From assembly GCF_000344685.1 (NCBI RefSeq), contig NW_006920410.1, positions 4,115,014 to 4,179,013 on the forward strand: a DNA stretch of 64,000 bases. Direction: 5' to 3'. The first letter of the stretch is position 1; every line of letters starts with the position of its first letter. Position numbers and translations under genes: made by a program. This document shows positions 1 to 9,647 of this stretch, in pieces. The stretch is from Gloeophyllum trabeum ATCC 11539 (Eukaryota; Basidiomycota; Agaricomycetes; Gloeophyllales; Gloeophyllaceae). Under the pieces are notes generated by a model. The model saw only the letters and a program-made list of their open reading frames with translations. It did no database searches and was not told the DNA's origin.

Positions 1-3000
1 CCCCGGAGGTGAGAAGCGGGTTCTCAGGCTCTCGCGCTCAGGCTGCGCAGGTTCGTCGTCACGATCCTGGCCTGGCCCCTTTTGGGATTTAGGAGGAGGA
101 CGTGAGTCTGGCTCATCGTCGTCGGTGATCCAGTCATCATCAGAATTGTCTGGTTGACTGTCAGCTGGTTTAGGCACACTTTGCAGCCTAGTGCTTGCCC
201 GTCGCTTTGTATTAGGGCATTTAGGGAACATAGTTTCATCAAACAGCGCAGTAGGCTGAGTGACTATACTATTATTGGCACGCATGAACTTGAAGCCATG
301 GCCGCCATCTGCGACACCAATGTAAGTCATCAGCTCAGCTTTAGGCGATAACTTATTGGGTCTGGTTTCCTTTGGCAGGTAGACGTACGCTCCGCATCCA
401 AAGACACGTAAGTGCTTGATGTCGGGAGCTTCCTTGTTCAGGACCTCATAAGGAGTCTGCCATTGATGGCGCTTCAAAGGGGTCCGGTTGTAGACGTGAA
501 CAGCATGGTCTACTGCAAATTCCCACCAAGATGGAGGTGAGCAGGACTCTAGCCGCATTGACTGCGCTTTGTCCATTATCGTCCGAATAAAGCGCTCAGC
601 GCGACCATTCTGTTGGTGCGCATAAGGTGCGCTTTGTCGGATTTTTATGCCCTCATCTCTGAGCATCTCGATGAACGCATCAGATTTGTATTCTCCCCCT
701 GCATCGGACATCCACTCCTTAATTTTCCTGCCATATTGATTTTGTACGTAGGCAAGAAATTGACGAGTCTTAGCAATTGCAGCACCCTTGGAGCGCATAT
801 GCATGACCCATCCATAGGAGGTGTAATCGTCAAAGAAGACGATTGTGTACCGATACTTATGGTAGGAGTCTACGGGAAAAGACTTAAGATCCGAGTGAAT
901 TAACTCAAACGGTTCTTTTGCCCGTAGAGTGGATGGCGGGAAAGCCTTAGAAGGCATTTTCCCTTCCGCGCATCCAGGGCATACTGGGTCTTCAGAAGGA
1001 AACTCCAGATTGGTGGGGAAACCTTTAGTGTGTTCCCTAGCTTGCCGCAGGACTTCCTTAGAGGGGTGTCCCATGCGACGGTGCATAATCCCATAATCGA
1101 CCGCATAGATCGTTGGGAATATAGAGTACGCATCCGGTGCAGGAATTGTACTGACACTGTAGATAGTGTCGCCGGGCTGCCGCGGTAAAAACCTGAATAA
1201 GGGTTCGCGCAATCCCTTTTCGTATAGACTTATGTGTCGGTCATTGCCAGACACTTTTAGTTTATCCTGGAGCAATACGCCGAGTGACATGAGGCGAATA
1301 TTCAGGTCAGGTATATAGTATACTGGAAATAACCGAGTGGTTATGTTCCCGACGTCCTTGATATAATAATTTAGGACTGTCGTACCAAACCCGAGTATTC
1401 GTGCAAACCCGTTCGCGGTAGACGCGGTCGCAGGTTGCTTAAATTCCTCAAAGTCGATGAAGTCACTCATGTCATAAGTAAAATGCCGAGAGGCCCCCGA
1501 GTCGAGGATCCAGGTGTTACCCTGTTGTGCCTTATCTTTCCCCTTACATTTTGCACATGCAGCATAAGTTTGCGCATGAGTGCAATATATTAAAGCCAAA
1601 GTTACAGGACTCAAGTTAAGATCTACACTACGCTGCCCTAACTGTGATGGCGCGTCAGTGGAGTCCGGTAAAGGGGAAGATAGCACGTACGAATAGTGCT
1701 CGTTGATAAAGGCATTTTGGTCGAAGCCAGCAGCCTCCGCAATAGTGCGGTCCAGGTCTTCCTCGTCGCCGAGACTAACAGTCTCCCCCTGGTCCTTGTC
1801 ACTACCCCAGTCGATAGACTGGTTATCGTCGTGGTCGCTGTCCGCAGCGTCATCCGCGCGAGCAACTCCTTCGAAGCGAGCGCGCTTGGACGCGCGGCTG
1901 GAGGCGACAGAGTCGGCATCCTCCGTGTCGACATCCGGGTCCGGGTCGACTTGCCCGACAAGAGCGTCCAAAACCTTGATATCTTCTTCGGTGGGACTTA
2001 TGTCAAGGTCCCGCGCGAGCTTGAAGGCTTTCTTGATCCTTTTGTTGTTGTAGTGACTGGTATCCGCCGAAGGAGGCGGGTGGAACGGACCTTTCTCTTT
2101 GACCGTCCGAGTCTTGCTGCCAGTAGGCGCGATGTCGAGGACGTGAGCGATGGTCGGAGGAGGAAGGGAGACAGTCGAGGCGATCAGGACGTCGTGGGCA
2201 TGGTGGTGATCATGGTTTTGCCCTTGACGCTTCTTGCCTGCGCGCTTGCCGCGATAAGGGCGCCTCTTCCCATCTCGCGCATTGCTGCTGCTGCCCTGAG
2301 GGCGCTGCTGCTGCTGCAAAGAAAAGGAGGGATCACCCGGCTTACGCTTCACCGCCGAGATCTTGTGCGCACCTAGCTGTGTTGTCTTTTTGTTCTGGGA
2401 TTGCTCCCAGGCAGTGACGACAGCCTCCCGGACTTTGTCAATGTCCATTGTCGATGTCGATCCCTGGACTAAGACTTGAACGACAGAGTCATACCGAGGA
2501 GGGAGCGCATTGAGACAGATCAATCCCTGGAGACAGTTAGGGATGGTCTGGCTCTCAGAAGCCAAAGCGTTAAAATGCTTGGTGATCTTGGCAAAGGCGG
2601 GAGCGGGATGTTGGTCGGCCGGGATCCTGGTAGTTAACGCCCCACGCAGTTCGTTATAGATGGAGGCAAGAGATGAGATACCATACGTGAAACTGAGCTC
2701 CTTCCAGGTTTCAATAGCCGTTGTCTTGTCTTGAATAAGGGTGGCAACGGCAGGGGAGCATCGAAGACGAATTGTACCGATAGTCTTGGTATCATTCAGT
2801 CTCCAGGCGTCTCGTGCAGAGGTATCTTCACTGGTGCTGCCGTCCTTGTAGGTGGTTACGACAGGGTCAGGCATAATAATTGTACCGTCACAGTGTCCCC
2901 AAAGGCCTTGGGACATGAGGTACGCCTTCATCTGCTGGGACCAGAGCGACCAGTTCGAGCCGTCGAGGACGGGGACAACAGCGATCAGATTGTTCGACAT
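1..3000 (-). CDS. Copia-type Gag-protease-integrase polyprotein, partial (C-terminus off the window)
   Basis: This frame encodes the retrotransposon capsid and enzymes. It starts at the ATG complementary to 2998-3000, 294 bp after the LTR, and runs 1000 codons to the window edge without a stop. Residues about 1-250 are a UBN2-type Gag (WSLWSQQMKAYL near the start), followed by a basic, then acidic, low-complexity stretch. The aspartic protease motif is WILDSGASRHFT, with the catalytic Asp near residue 500. After it come a GAG-pre-integrase region with the HHCC-type zinc motif (MHRRMGHPS, then CPGC) and the integrase core, with Asp704 (HSDLKSF), Asp766 (MSDAGGEY) and Glu802 (NGRAERF), i.e. D,D35E spacing. 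The integrase C-terminal part (VFGCGAYVYLP) follows. I saw no CCHC zinc knuckle in Gag, which is unusual for the family. Frame, motifs and spacing are seen directly; mobility is inference. Confidence 0.95.
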   Translation of the reverse strand, partial: MSNNLIAVVPVLDGSNWSLWSQQMKAYLMSQGLWGHCDGTIIMPDPVVTTYKDGSTSEDTSARDAWRLNDTKTIGTIRLRCSPAVATLIQDKTTAIETWKELSFTYGISSLASIYNELRGALTTRIPADQHPAPAFAKITKHFNALASESQTIPNCLQGLICLNALPPRYDSVVQVLVQGSTSTMDIDKVREAVVTAWEQSQNKKTTQLGAHKISAVKRKPGDPSFSLQQQQRPQGSSSNARDGKRRPYRGKRAGKKRQGQNHDHHHAHDVLIASTVSLPPPTIAHVLDIAPTGSKTRTVKEKGPFHPPPSADTSHYNNKRIKKAFKLARDLDISPTEEDIKVLDALVGQVDPDPDVDTEDADSVASSRASKRARFEGVARADDAADSDHDDNQSIDWGSDKDQGETVSLGDEEDLDRTIAEAAGFDQNAFINEHYSYVLSSPLPDSTDAPSQLGQRSVDLNLSPVTLALIYCTHAQTYAACAKCKGKDKAQQGNTWILDSGASRHFTYDMSDFIDFEEFKQPATASTANGFARILGFGTTVLNYYIKDVGNITTRLFPVYYIPDLNIRLMSLGVLLQDKLKVSGNDRHISLYEKGLREPLFRFLPRQPGDTIYSVSTIPAPDAYSIFPTIYAVDYGIMHRRMGHPSKEVLRQAREHTKGFPTNLEFPSEDPVCPGCAEGKMPSKAFPPSTLRAKEPFELIHSDLKSFPVDSYHKYRYTIVFFDDYTSYGWVMHMRSKGAAIAKTRQFLAYVQNQYGRKIKEWMSDAGGEYKSDAFIEMLRDEGIKIRQSAPYAHQQNGRAERFIRTIMDKAQSMRLESCSPPSWWEFAVDHAVHVYNRTPLKRHQWQTPYEVLNKEAPDIKHLRVFGCGAYVYLPKETRPNKLSPKAELMTYIGVADGGHGFKFMRANNSIVTQPTALFDETMFPKCPNTKRRASTRLQSVPKPADSQPDNSDDDWITDDDEPDSRPPPKSQKGPGQDRDDEPAQPERESLRTRFSPPG

Positions 3001-3282
3001 TGTTTGAGGAGCGATTGAGAGATCTGAAATCTGTATTGAGATCTCATCAGTATCAGCGAAGCTATGCAGCCCGATAAGGGCGCACTGCTCCATGCTGTTG
3101 GCTCCATTAGGGAGTTACCCCAGGATCGATCATCAAGCCTGATGGCTGCTGATAACAGCGCCTAAGGCGATGATCACGCATCAAGCCACACTGCAGCCTG
3201 TGAGGGCGCATAGGGTAATGCACAGGTGAGCGAGGCGCAACGCGCTGCAGCGAGTTACCGCGCAGACGCAAGCTGCCTATTT

Positions 3283-3294
3283 GGGCTCATAACC
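3283..3294 (-). other. Retrotransposon primer-binding site, half-tRNA-iMet type
   Basis: On the minus strand, GGTTATGAGCCC directly follows the CA end of the LTR. It is complementary to the anticodon-loop region (GGGCTCATAACC) of initiator Met tRNA as found in fungi and plants, rather than to the tRNA 3' end. Drosophila copia and related elements prime from a half-tRNA fragment in this way. The match is seen; the half-tRNA priming is inferred from the copia precedent. Confidence 0.7.
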
Positions 3295-3425
3295 TGATGA
3301 AGAGTTATGGAGGCAGCAGCACGCACAGTGCGCCCTACACAACTCACCTGTATTGAATGGATGCTGTAGCTACTGGTAAAGCTTGTATGAACGACCCCTT
3401 GTCATTAGGCAGCAGAGCTGCAGGG

Positions 3426-3433
3426 TTTATATA
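3426..3433 (-). promoter_or_regulatory. TATA box of the copia LTR promoter
   Basis: TATATAAA on the minus strand, about 190 bp from the outer LTR edge and about 430 bp before the gag ATG. Its place between the GAA/TTC array and the R/U5 side of the LTR is as expected for an LTR RNA polymerase II promoter. Confidence 0.6.
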
Positions 3434-3539
3434 CACTGTGGCCCATAGGCTGACTAAGCTACATGGAATATCTATAATCCTACTGAGCTCCACCTATGAT
3501 GTCACTGACCCACATGAGCTCTGTGCCCTGTACAATAAT

Positions 3540-3594
3540 GGAATATACCAGAATATTCCAGAGGGTTCCGGTACGTTCTGGTACGCTGTAGAAC
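3540..3594 (-). promoter_or_regulatory. Heat-shock-element-like array in the LTR
   Basis: On the minus strand this 55-bp stretch can be cut into pentamers in one 5-bp register: GTTCT, two spacers, AGAAC, spacer, GGAAC, spacer, GGAAT, ATTCT, spacer, ATTCC. These are NGAAN/NTTCN units, including a step-type run (units 10 bp apart) and abutting inverted units, the forms bound by heat-shock factor in yeasts. It lies upstream of the LTR TATA box. Binding and heat response are inference. Confidence 0.45.
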
Positions 3595-3624
3595 CTGGCA
3601 GCTAAGTCAGCGCCTAGTTCAACA

Positions 3625-3994
3625 GCATGTAATTAACGCTAATTTACAACTGCTAATTAGCAAGTGTAATTTTCACCTCCCAAATTTACGGAACCCTAGT
3701 AAGGAGAGAAACAAGACAGGAAAGCCAGTACGCGCTGATTGGGATCGTCACGCGACTCGGCGTGACGATCCCGTGAAGTCTCGCGTCTGTCACGCCAGCT
3801 TGTTGCATCACACGTTGTGGTGGCTGGTTCCTGACATGATGTTGGGCCACGAAGTAATTCTCTGTTTCTGCTCTATCGGTAAACCAAAAATCTTCAAGGA
3901 GACAGCTGCGCACCCGGCACTGTAATAAGGCCTCGGAGTCGTATGTAAATATAAACAGAGTTATACAGCCGATGTAACATATAGTCTACTACCT
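3625..3994. other. Intergenic, no gene seen
   Basis: A 370-bp gap between the retrotransposon and the 3' end of SSZ1. The only ORF is a short minus-strand one (3686-3913) without family features. Part of the gap is presumably the SSZ1 3' UTR. Confidence 0.6.
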
Positions 3995-6073
3995 CTATGA
4001 AGGACCTGAAACTGTGGCGGTCGCCTTTTGCTGCTTCCCACTCTTCTTCACTTCCCAAGCAGTGACGTCCAGCTTCCCATCCGCCCCGAGCAAGAATTGC
4101 ACTTCAATCCGTGCGGTTGACCTCCCATCCTTCTTCTCGATCTCTTCGACGTCGAACAATAGTGAGGTGAGGAAAGACTCCTTCTCCAAGGTCTTCTCCT
4201 TGGTCTCAATCTCCTCCTCCTCTTCGTCATCCTCGTCCGGATTCCCTCCTTCCTGCTTTTCCTCCTCCGGGTCGTCTTCGTCCTTCGGCGGCTTCACCTT
4301 CTCGATCTTGACCCCCTCCTTCACTTCCCATACCTCGAAGCCCACTTTCGCGGCCTCCGAGACTTCGACCTGGAGACCGACAATCCGCCTGCAAGGTAAT
4401 GGCGTCTCCTTCAGGATCACGGGTACCCACTGTCCACCGAGGCTGCCCTCCCCTGCGTTCTCCTCCGGGAAGATCAGGCCGATAGACTTCGACGTCGCCT
4501 TCGCCTTCGTCCACTCGCTGTCGTTCTGGAACGCTTTCCTCACCTCTTCATCCTCCTCTGAGTGGCCTATGGAAGACAGGACTTGTGCTTGCAGCGCGCA
4601 TCCCCGCGCTAGGATAGTCGTGGGATCGCCAACACCACCACCAATGACGGTACCGGCCGTGAACGGAGTCACAACAGACTCTGAAAGCCCCTGCGCCAGC
4701 GTCTCGTCCAGGCCCGGGAAGGACGCAGACCCGCCGACATACACGACCTCATCGATGTCATAGAGGTCCAGCTTCGCAGACTCGACCAGCTCCTTCACCT
4801 TGTCGTAGATCTGGTTGTAGATCGGGCGCACCTCCATGTCAAACCGCAGGCGGTTGATCGACCCGGTGAAGTCGAGCCCGTCCTTGAGCGATTCGACGGA
4901 GCACGTCGCGGCGCCCGGCGAGGCGGACAGCGTGCGCTTCGTGTGCTCGATGGCTAGTCGGAGCTTCGCCTCTGCGCGTTTGTCCTGGTTATCTGTGGCG
5001 GGACAAACAGTCAGCGGGGTCTTTGTCTTCTTCGTGAACTCCTTGGCGAAGAACTTGATGAGCTTCTCGTCGATGCTGTCGCCGTTTGCGCTAAAGTCCG
5101 TGATGGTCCCGAGGGAGTACGCCAGGCCATGTCGCATGGAGAGCAACGAGAGCTCCAGGGATGACTGGCCGACATCCACTACGAGCTGCGTCCGGTCAAC
5201 CGGGAGGTCCGTATCCTGACCGACAGCAGTGGTGACAGCGACCGCTCCGGCATCTTCTAAGAGCTGCAGCACATGGATATCTGCGTCGCTTGCCGCCTTT
5301 TCCAGAGCCGCGCGCTGGGCCTCATCGAACCACGCCGGGACGCTCAGGACGGCGCCCGTTACTTTCTTGCCGAGGAAGTCTTCCGCGGACTTTACGAGCG
5401 AGCGAAGGAAGATGGACGTCACCTCCGAGACCGTCAGCACCGTCTCTCCTGGGGTAGGCTCGGATCGGGGCGTGGGGAGGTTCGATGCAGCGGGGGTACC
5501 TGTGGTGCTTCTGGGAAGGGGCGTGGGAGCAGGGTTGAGCACTTGGACGCGATAGGCGGGTTCGTCGGGGATGTCAGGGTGCTGGATGACGGGTGCGGAG
5601 ACCACCGCCTTGTCTTTCGGGATCTCAGAGAATCTAAGGAATTATCATGTTAAGGATGGATGAACCCAGGCCAGGGCGCGTACACTGACTTTTTGCCCAA
5701 GATATTTCGGAACCCGATGATTGTGTTATGAGCGTTCTTGACGAGTTGGTGCTTGGCTTGGTTGCCGATGTACTACAGCAGCATGAGCAGTTGCCAACAA
5801 TGTACTACCCTCTCGCAACGCACCAGCTCCTCGCCATGGAAAGAAATTGCGCATGCGATTTGCCGCTCTCCGTCCTCGTTAGCTATACATTCAGAGAGGC
5901 CTTCCTACGTTCTGATTCATAAAGGTTTCCTTGGAATGAGGGAGTAGAAACAGACGTACTTTTGTCAGAACCGCGATCGAGGCGTACGAGTTGCCAAAGT
6001 TGATTCCGACAACAGTGGGTTGCGTTTTGGCCGTCTCCGCCGTTCCATTCGGTATCGTGCCGTTCGCAGCCAT
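3995..6073 (-). CDS. SSZ1: Ribosome-associated Hsp70-like chaperone Ssz1
   Basis: Ssz1 is the atypical Hsp70 that pairs with zuotin in the ribosome-associated complex and helps nascent chains fold at the exit tunnel. Four exons: 5960-6073, 5824-5904, 5690-5772 and 3995-5633, all frame-consistent, giving about 638 residues (yeast Ssz1 is 538). The N-terminus has the Hsp70 phosphate-1 region VVGINFGNSYASIAVLTK, then EDGERQIACAISFHGEEL and GNQAKHQLVKNAHNTIIGFR, a typical Ssz1 sequence. A second ATPase-lobe motif LVVDVGQSSLELSLL and YVGGSASFPGLDETL follow in exon 4. Exon 4 also carries a Pro/Thr-rich insert near residues 115-145 and a Glu/Asp/Lys-rich insert near residue 550 in the C-terminal part. 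I chose the start because translation from it gives a short polar leader directly before the ATPase domain. It diverges from UBP14. Confidence 0.93.
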
Positions 6074-6241
6074 AGTCGGTGGTGGTATAAAGGAAGAACT
6101 GCAAGCCAAAGTGAAGTTGTGGCTTTCCGCGTCCGAAAAATCCTCATTCGAGCACGTGCCCTGATATAAGACGCGCACGCGATAGCCGCCGGGTATACCC
6201 CAGGTTTCTTCTGGCTTTCATAGTTCCGTAGAACTGCGAAA
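6074..6241. promoter_or_regulatory. Shared divergent promoter of SSZ1 and UBP14
   Basis: Only 168 bp separate the two start codons of these head-to-head genes, so promoters and both 5' UTRs must overlap here. No convincing TATA box is visible, as is common for housekeeping genes. Confidence 0.6.
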
Positions 6242-9200
6242 ATGTCAAATAAATCATTGGATCTCGACGAGATATCTCGTTTGCAACCCCCGAAGCTGTC
6301 GCAGTCAGTCCATCGTGAGGAGTGCACGCAATGTTTCGATAATCAGGTAAGGTCGGACAACCCGCATCGACCGTGTATCTCACGTTTTATTAGGACCACC
6401 CACTTGGGATCGACGTCTGTCTGACGTGCTTTAACGGTGGATGTCTCGGGAATGAGAGGCACCATGCCCGGACGCACTTCGAGAAGACCGGCCACCCATT
6501 CACGCTGAACGTGAAGCGCAAATTAAAGCCGTCTGCGAGCCGTGTCAGTGACGCCTTTACACACTGCGATGTGGGTCTCATCTCATCGGGGGGAGGTAGC
6601 CAGAGGACGAGGAGCCGCCTGCGAAAATGAAGAAGCTGGCTATTGTCGAAGATCGGGAAGTGGACAAGTACGACTGGATTACTACGGTGAAGAGCTGGAA
6701 ATCCGATCCTGAGAATGGACTGGAGCTGCCCGAGGCGTCTTTGAGACCAGAGGTGAGCGATACGAAGGGTCTCGCATCGTCACCTCTCTAGAATTCTGTA
6801 GGTGAAAGCTTTGATAGACACTGTCATGACTTCGTTATCCTCTGCTCGTCAATCCGAAGTGAAGGCCTGGGAGGAAGAAATAGAAGCTTGTGAACACACT
6901 GTACTGCTGGAGCAGCACGACACCGGTGCTACTCCTGCGTCAGGTAAGCCCCCGATGCTGCTTATTATTGGCGTCAAGTCATTCAATCCGCCACTCTGAC
7001 TGCTTAGGCCTTGCGCATTGCGCTAAATGCGATCTTAAGGAGAACCTGTGGCTTTGCCTGACATGCGGTAGCCTAGGCTGTGGACGTCAACAATATGGCG
7101 GCCTCGGAGGGAACGGTCACGGCCTGCAACATTATCAAGAGACAAAGCACCCCGTCAGTGTGAAGCTGGGAACTATCACTCCTGAAGGCAATGCAGGTAC
7201 GTCACGCTGTTGACTGCTCCAGCCGTTTATTAATCTATGGGACATTCGGTTAGATATCTACTGCTATGAATGCAACGACGCGAAGTTGGACCCCGATCTG
7301 GCTCGTCACTTGCGGAATTTCGGCATCAATGTGGAGACGCAGACAAAGACAGAGAAGTCTATGACTGAGCTGGTACGTTGCTGGTATCCCTCATTAGTTT
7401 GTCTTTTTTAACTTATCCATACGCTTCCCGAAGCAAATCGAACACAATCTCAAGTTCGACTTCTCCCTGACCGACGAATCTGGCAAGGCCCTTGAGCCCG
7501 TTTTCGGACCTGGTCTTACGGGTCTCTCTAACCTTGGTAACTCGTAAGTATCATCCTTGTCTCTGACCAATCTCCGCTAATCAAATCTGAAGGTGCTACA
7601 TGGCGTCTGTCGTACAGACGATATTCTCTCTTGATCCGTTCCGCCAGCGTTACTATCCTACGGCTGCGCAACACTGGGCAACATGCACAGAGCCTCTTCC
7701 TGCCAACTGCGTCGAATGCCAAATGCACAAGCTCGCCGACGGTTTACTCTCCGGTCGCTACTCCCATCCTCGTCCAACAAACCCGGTCAGTCCGAGTCCT
7801 TCAGACCCAAAGGCCACCAACCCTCTCGCACACGACACTCCTACGCCAGTATTTCAAGAAGGGGTGCGGCCGAGTGGCTTCAAGGCACTCATTGGGAAGG
7901 ATCACGCCGAATTCTCCACTATGCGTCAGCAGGACTCTGAGGAGTTCTTTGAGCACTTGCTGACAGTTCTTCGTCGGAATGCCAAGCGTGCCGGCCGATC
8001 GGAAGAGGATGAGCCCACGCAGGTATTTGCTTTCGGGATGGAGCAAAGACTGCAATGTGGTGACTGCAAGAAAGTAAGGTATCGAGTCGATGAAGTAGAT
8101 ACTATTAGCGTCCCAGTGCTGGCGACGGAGGTAGGAAAGGATGAAGAGGGAAGGACACTTTGGAAGGACGTTGAGTTGATGGAATGTCTCAATGCCGTTG
8201 TTGCGCCGGAGGCTCTGGAATACACATGCCCAGCGTGCCAGAAGAAAGTATTAGCGACGAAGTGAGTGGTGCCTTCTCGCATGATTGATCTCTCACTTAT
8301 CTGCTTTCAGGCAGTCAAAGTTCGCTACTTTTCCACAAGTGCTCGTAGTCCATGCCCGGAAATTTCAGCTTGTCAACTGGGTTCCTACCAAGCTCGGTGC
8401 GTATTATCTGGGCCCTGCAATTCGTCACTAACACATCGATACGTGTCTCAGATGTCCCTGTTAATCTACCCCCAACAGACATCCTGGAGCTGGACCATTG
8501 TCTCGGGCGTGGACTTCAACCTGGCGAGGAGGAATTGCCAGAGGATAACACAAGTATGCGAGAGTGTCCACCTCTCATTCGAGGATTTGCTGACCCGCAT
8601 AACCCAGGTGCATCGAGTGCGCCGCAATTTAACGAAGTCGCTATGGCCCAGTTAGAGGCCATGGGTTTCCCAACTATTCGCTGCCAAAAGGCTTTGCTGG
8701 CCACAGGAAACAGCGATCCCGAAGCAGCTATGGAGTGGCTATTCGCCCATATGGAAGACCCCGGTGAGGACGTCCACCCGTGCTGTGTTGGCTTCGAACT
8801 CTAATGGCGTTCTTCCCATTAGACATTGATGCTCCTATCCAGACTGCAGGTTCTAGTGCCGGGCCGGAGCCTTCATCTGAGCAAATTGGCATGCTGTGCG
8901 ATATGGGCTTCACACAACCACAGGCTCGGAAGGCTTTGCGAGAGACAGTGAGCGATTAAATTAAAGGTTCCGCAACTATTGACGTGTATGAACATTGCTT
9001 TCACTGGCAGGGTGGGGACGCGGAACGAGCCGTGGAATGGCTATTCTCCCATCCTGATGATATGGGTGAAGATGCTCCGTCATCCTCGGCCCCTTCTGGC
9101 CCATCACCAGCAGCCAAAAGGATCCCAGGCACTTCGCAACTTCCGGCCAGGTTCAGACTGAACGCGTTTATTTCGCACAAGGGCCCTTCCGTCCATTCGG

Positions 9201-9376
9201 GCCATTATGTCGCTCACATTCGCTATCCTGCGCACGGTTCCGGAGTTGCTGCCAATGACGATGATCCGGACGAAGGCTGGGTGCTGTTCAATGACGAGAA
9301 AGTGGTAAAGGCTGACCGAGATAGCGTGAGGCAACTCAAGAAACTGGCATATCTGTACGTCTTTGAGAAATTGTAG
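6242..9376 (+). CDS. UBP14: Ubiquitin carboxyl-terminal hydrolase Ubp14 (USP5/isopeptidase T type)
   Basis: Ubp14/USP5 disassembles unanchored polyubiquitin and so restores free ubiquitin. Twelve exons (6242-6346, 6394-6543, 6600-6752, 6802-6943, 7008-7196, 7254-7372, 7434-7543, 7593-8261, 8311-8396, 8452-8763, 8823-8947, 9011-9376) sum to 2526 nt and 841 residues, close to the family length. Domain order is a variant UBP zinc finger (VCLTCFNGGC, HHARTHFEKTGHP), the canonical UBP zinc finger (CAKCDLKENLWLCLTCG through HYQETKHP), the Cys box GLTGLSNLGNSCYMASV with catalytic Cys about residue 324, two UBA domains inserted in the catalytic domain (MAQLEAMGFPTIRCQKAL and IGMLCDMGFTQPQARKAL), and the His box HKGPSVHSGHYVAHIR with catalytic His about residue 785. 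All catalytic elements are present. The exact intron edges were set by frame and motif continuity. Confidence 0.96.
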
Positions 9377-9647
9377 CACTAGGCTGTAGCATAGCATATC
9401 ACCAACCTCCCCTACGAATGCATCGTGGACACTATGGCACTAGCTGTGCGATGTATGTAAAATGCCCGCAGGCCACCATCTTGATAAATTCCAAAATCGC
9501 AGATGCGGACCGATTTTTATACTCTACAGCCACTTCGGCAATGGCCGAGACTCCGCCAAAGGCAAAGAGCCTGGAGGCTTTTGCGTCTCTTTCCGCCTTA
9601 TTTTTCTGCGACACGCGTTCTGCTCGTTCGTACCTCTGACTATCGCG

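Larger units (their letters stand above)
1..3624 (-). mobile_element. Ty1/copia LTR retrotransposon, 5' half (continues off the left edge)
   Basis: Read on the minus strand, this segment has the order LTR, primer-binding site, gag, protease, integrase, which is the Ty1/copia order (integrase before reverse transcriptase). The reverse transcriptase, RNase H and the 3' LTR lie outside the window, so LTR identity, age and target-site duplication cannot be measured. The coding frame is open for all 1000 codons present, so the element may be young and potentially mobile. The 5 bp outside the LTR (GCATG, 3625-3629) would be the target duplication if the boundary is right. Confidence 0.93.
3295..3624 (-). 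repeat. 5' LTR of the copia element (about 330 bp)
   Basis: On the minus strand the proposed LTR runs from TGTTGAAC to TTCATCA. Its ends form the short imperfect inverted repeat TGTTGAA / TGATGAA and the expected TG...CA termini. The inner edge is fixed by the adjoining primer site. The outer edge is less certain because the partner LTR is outside the window. It contains a TATA box and an array of GAA/TTC units described separately. Confidence 0.72.

Noticed and set aside
4014..4763. 249-codon plus-strand ORF opposite SSZ1
   Set aside because: It is an antisense shadow of a well-supported exon, with Ser/Pro-rich composition caused by the Glu/Lys-rich coding strand.
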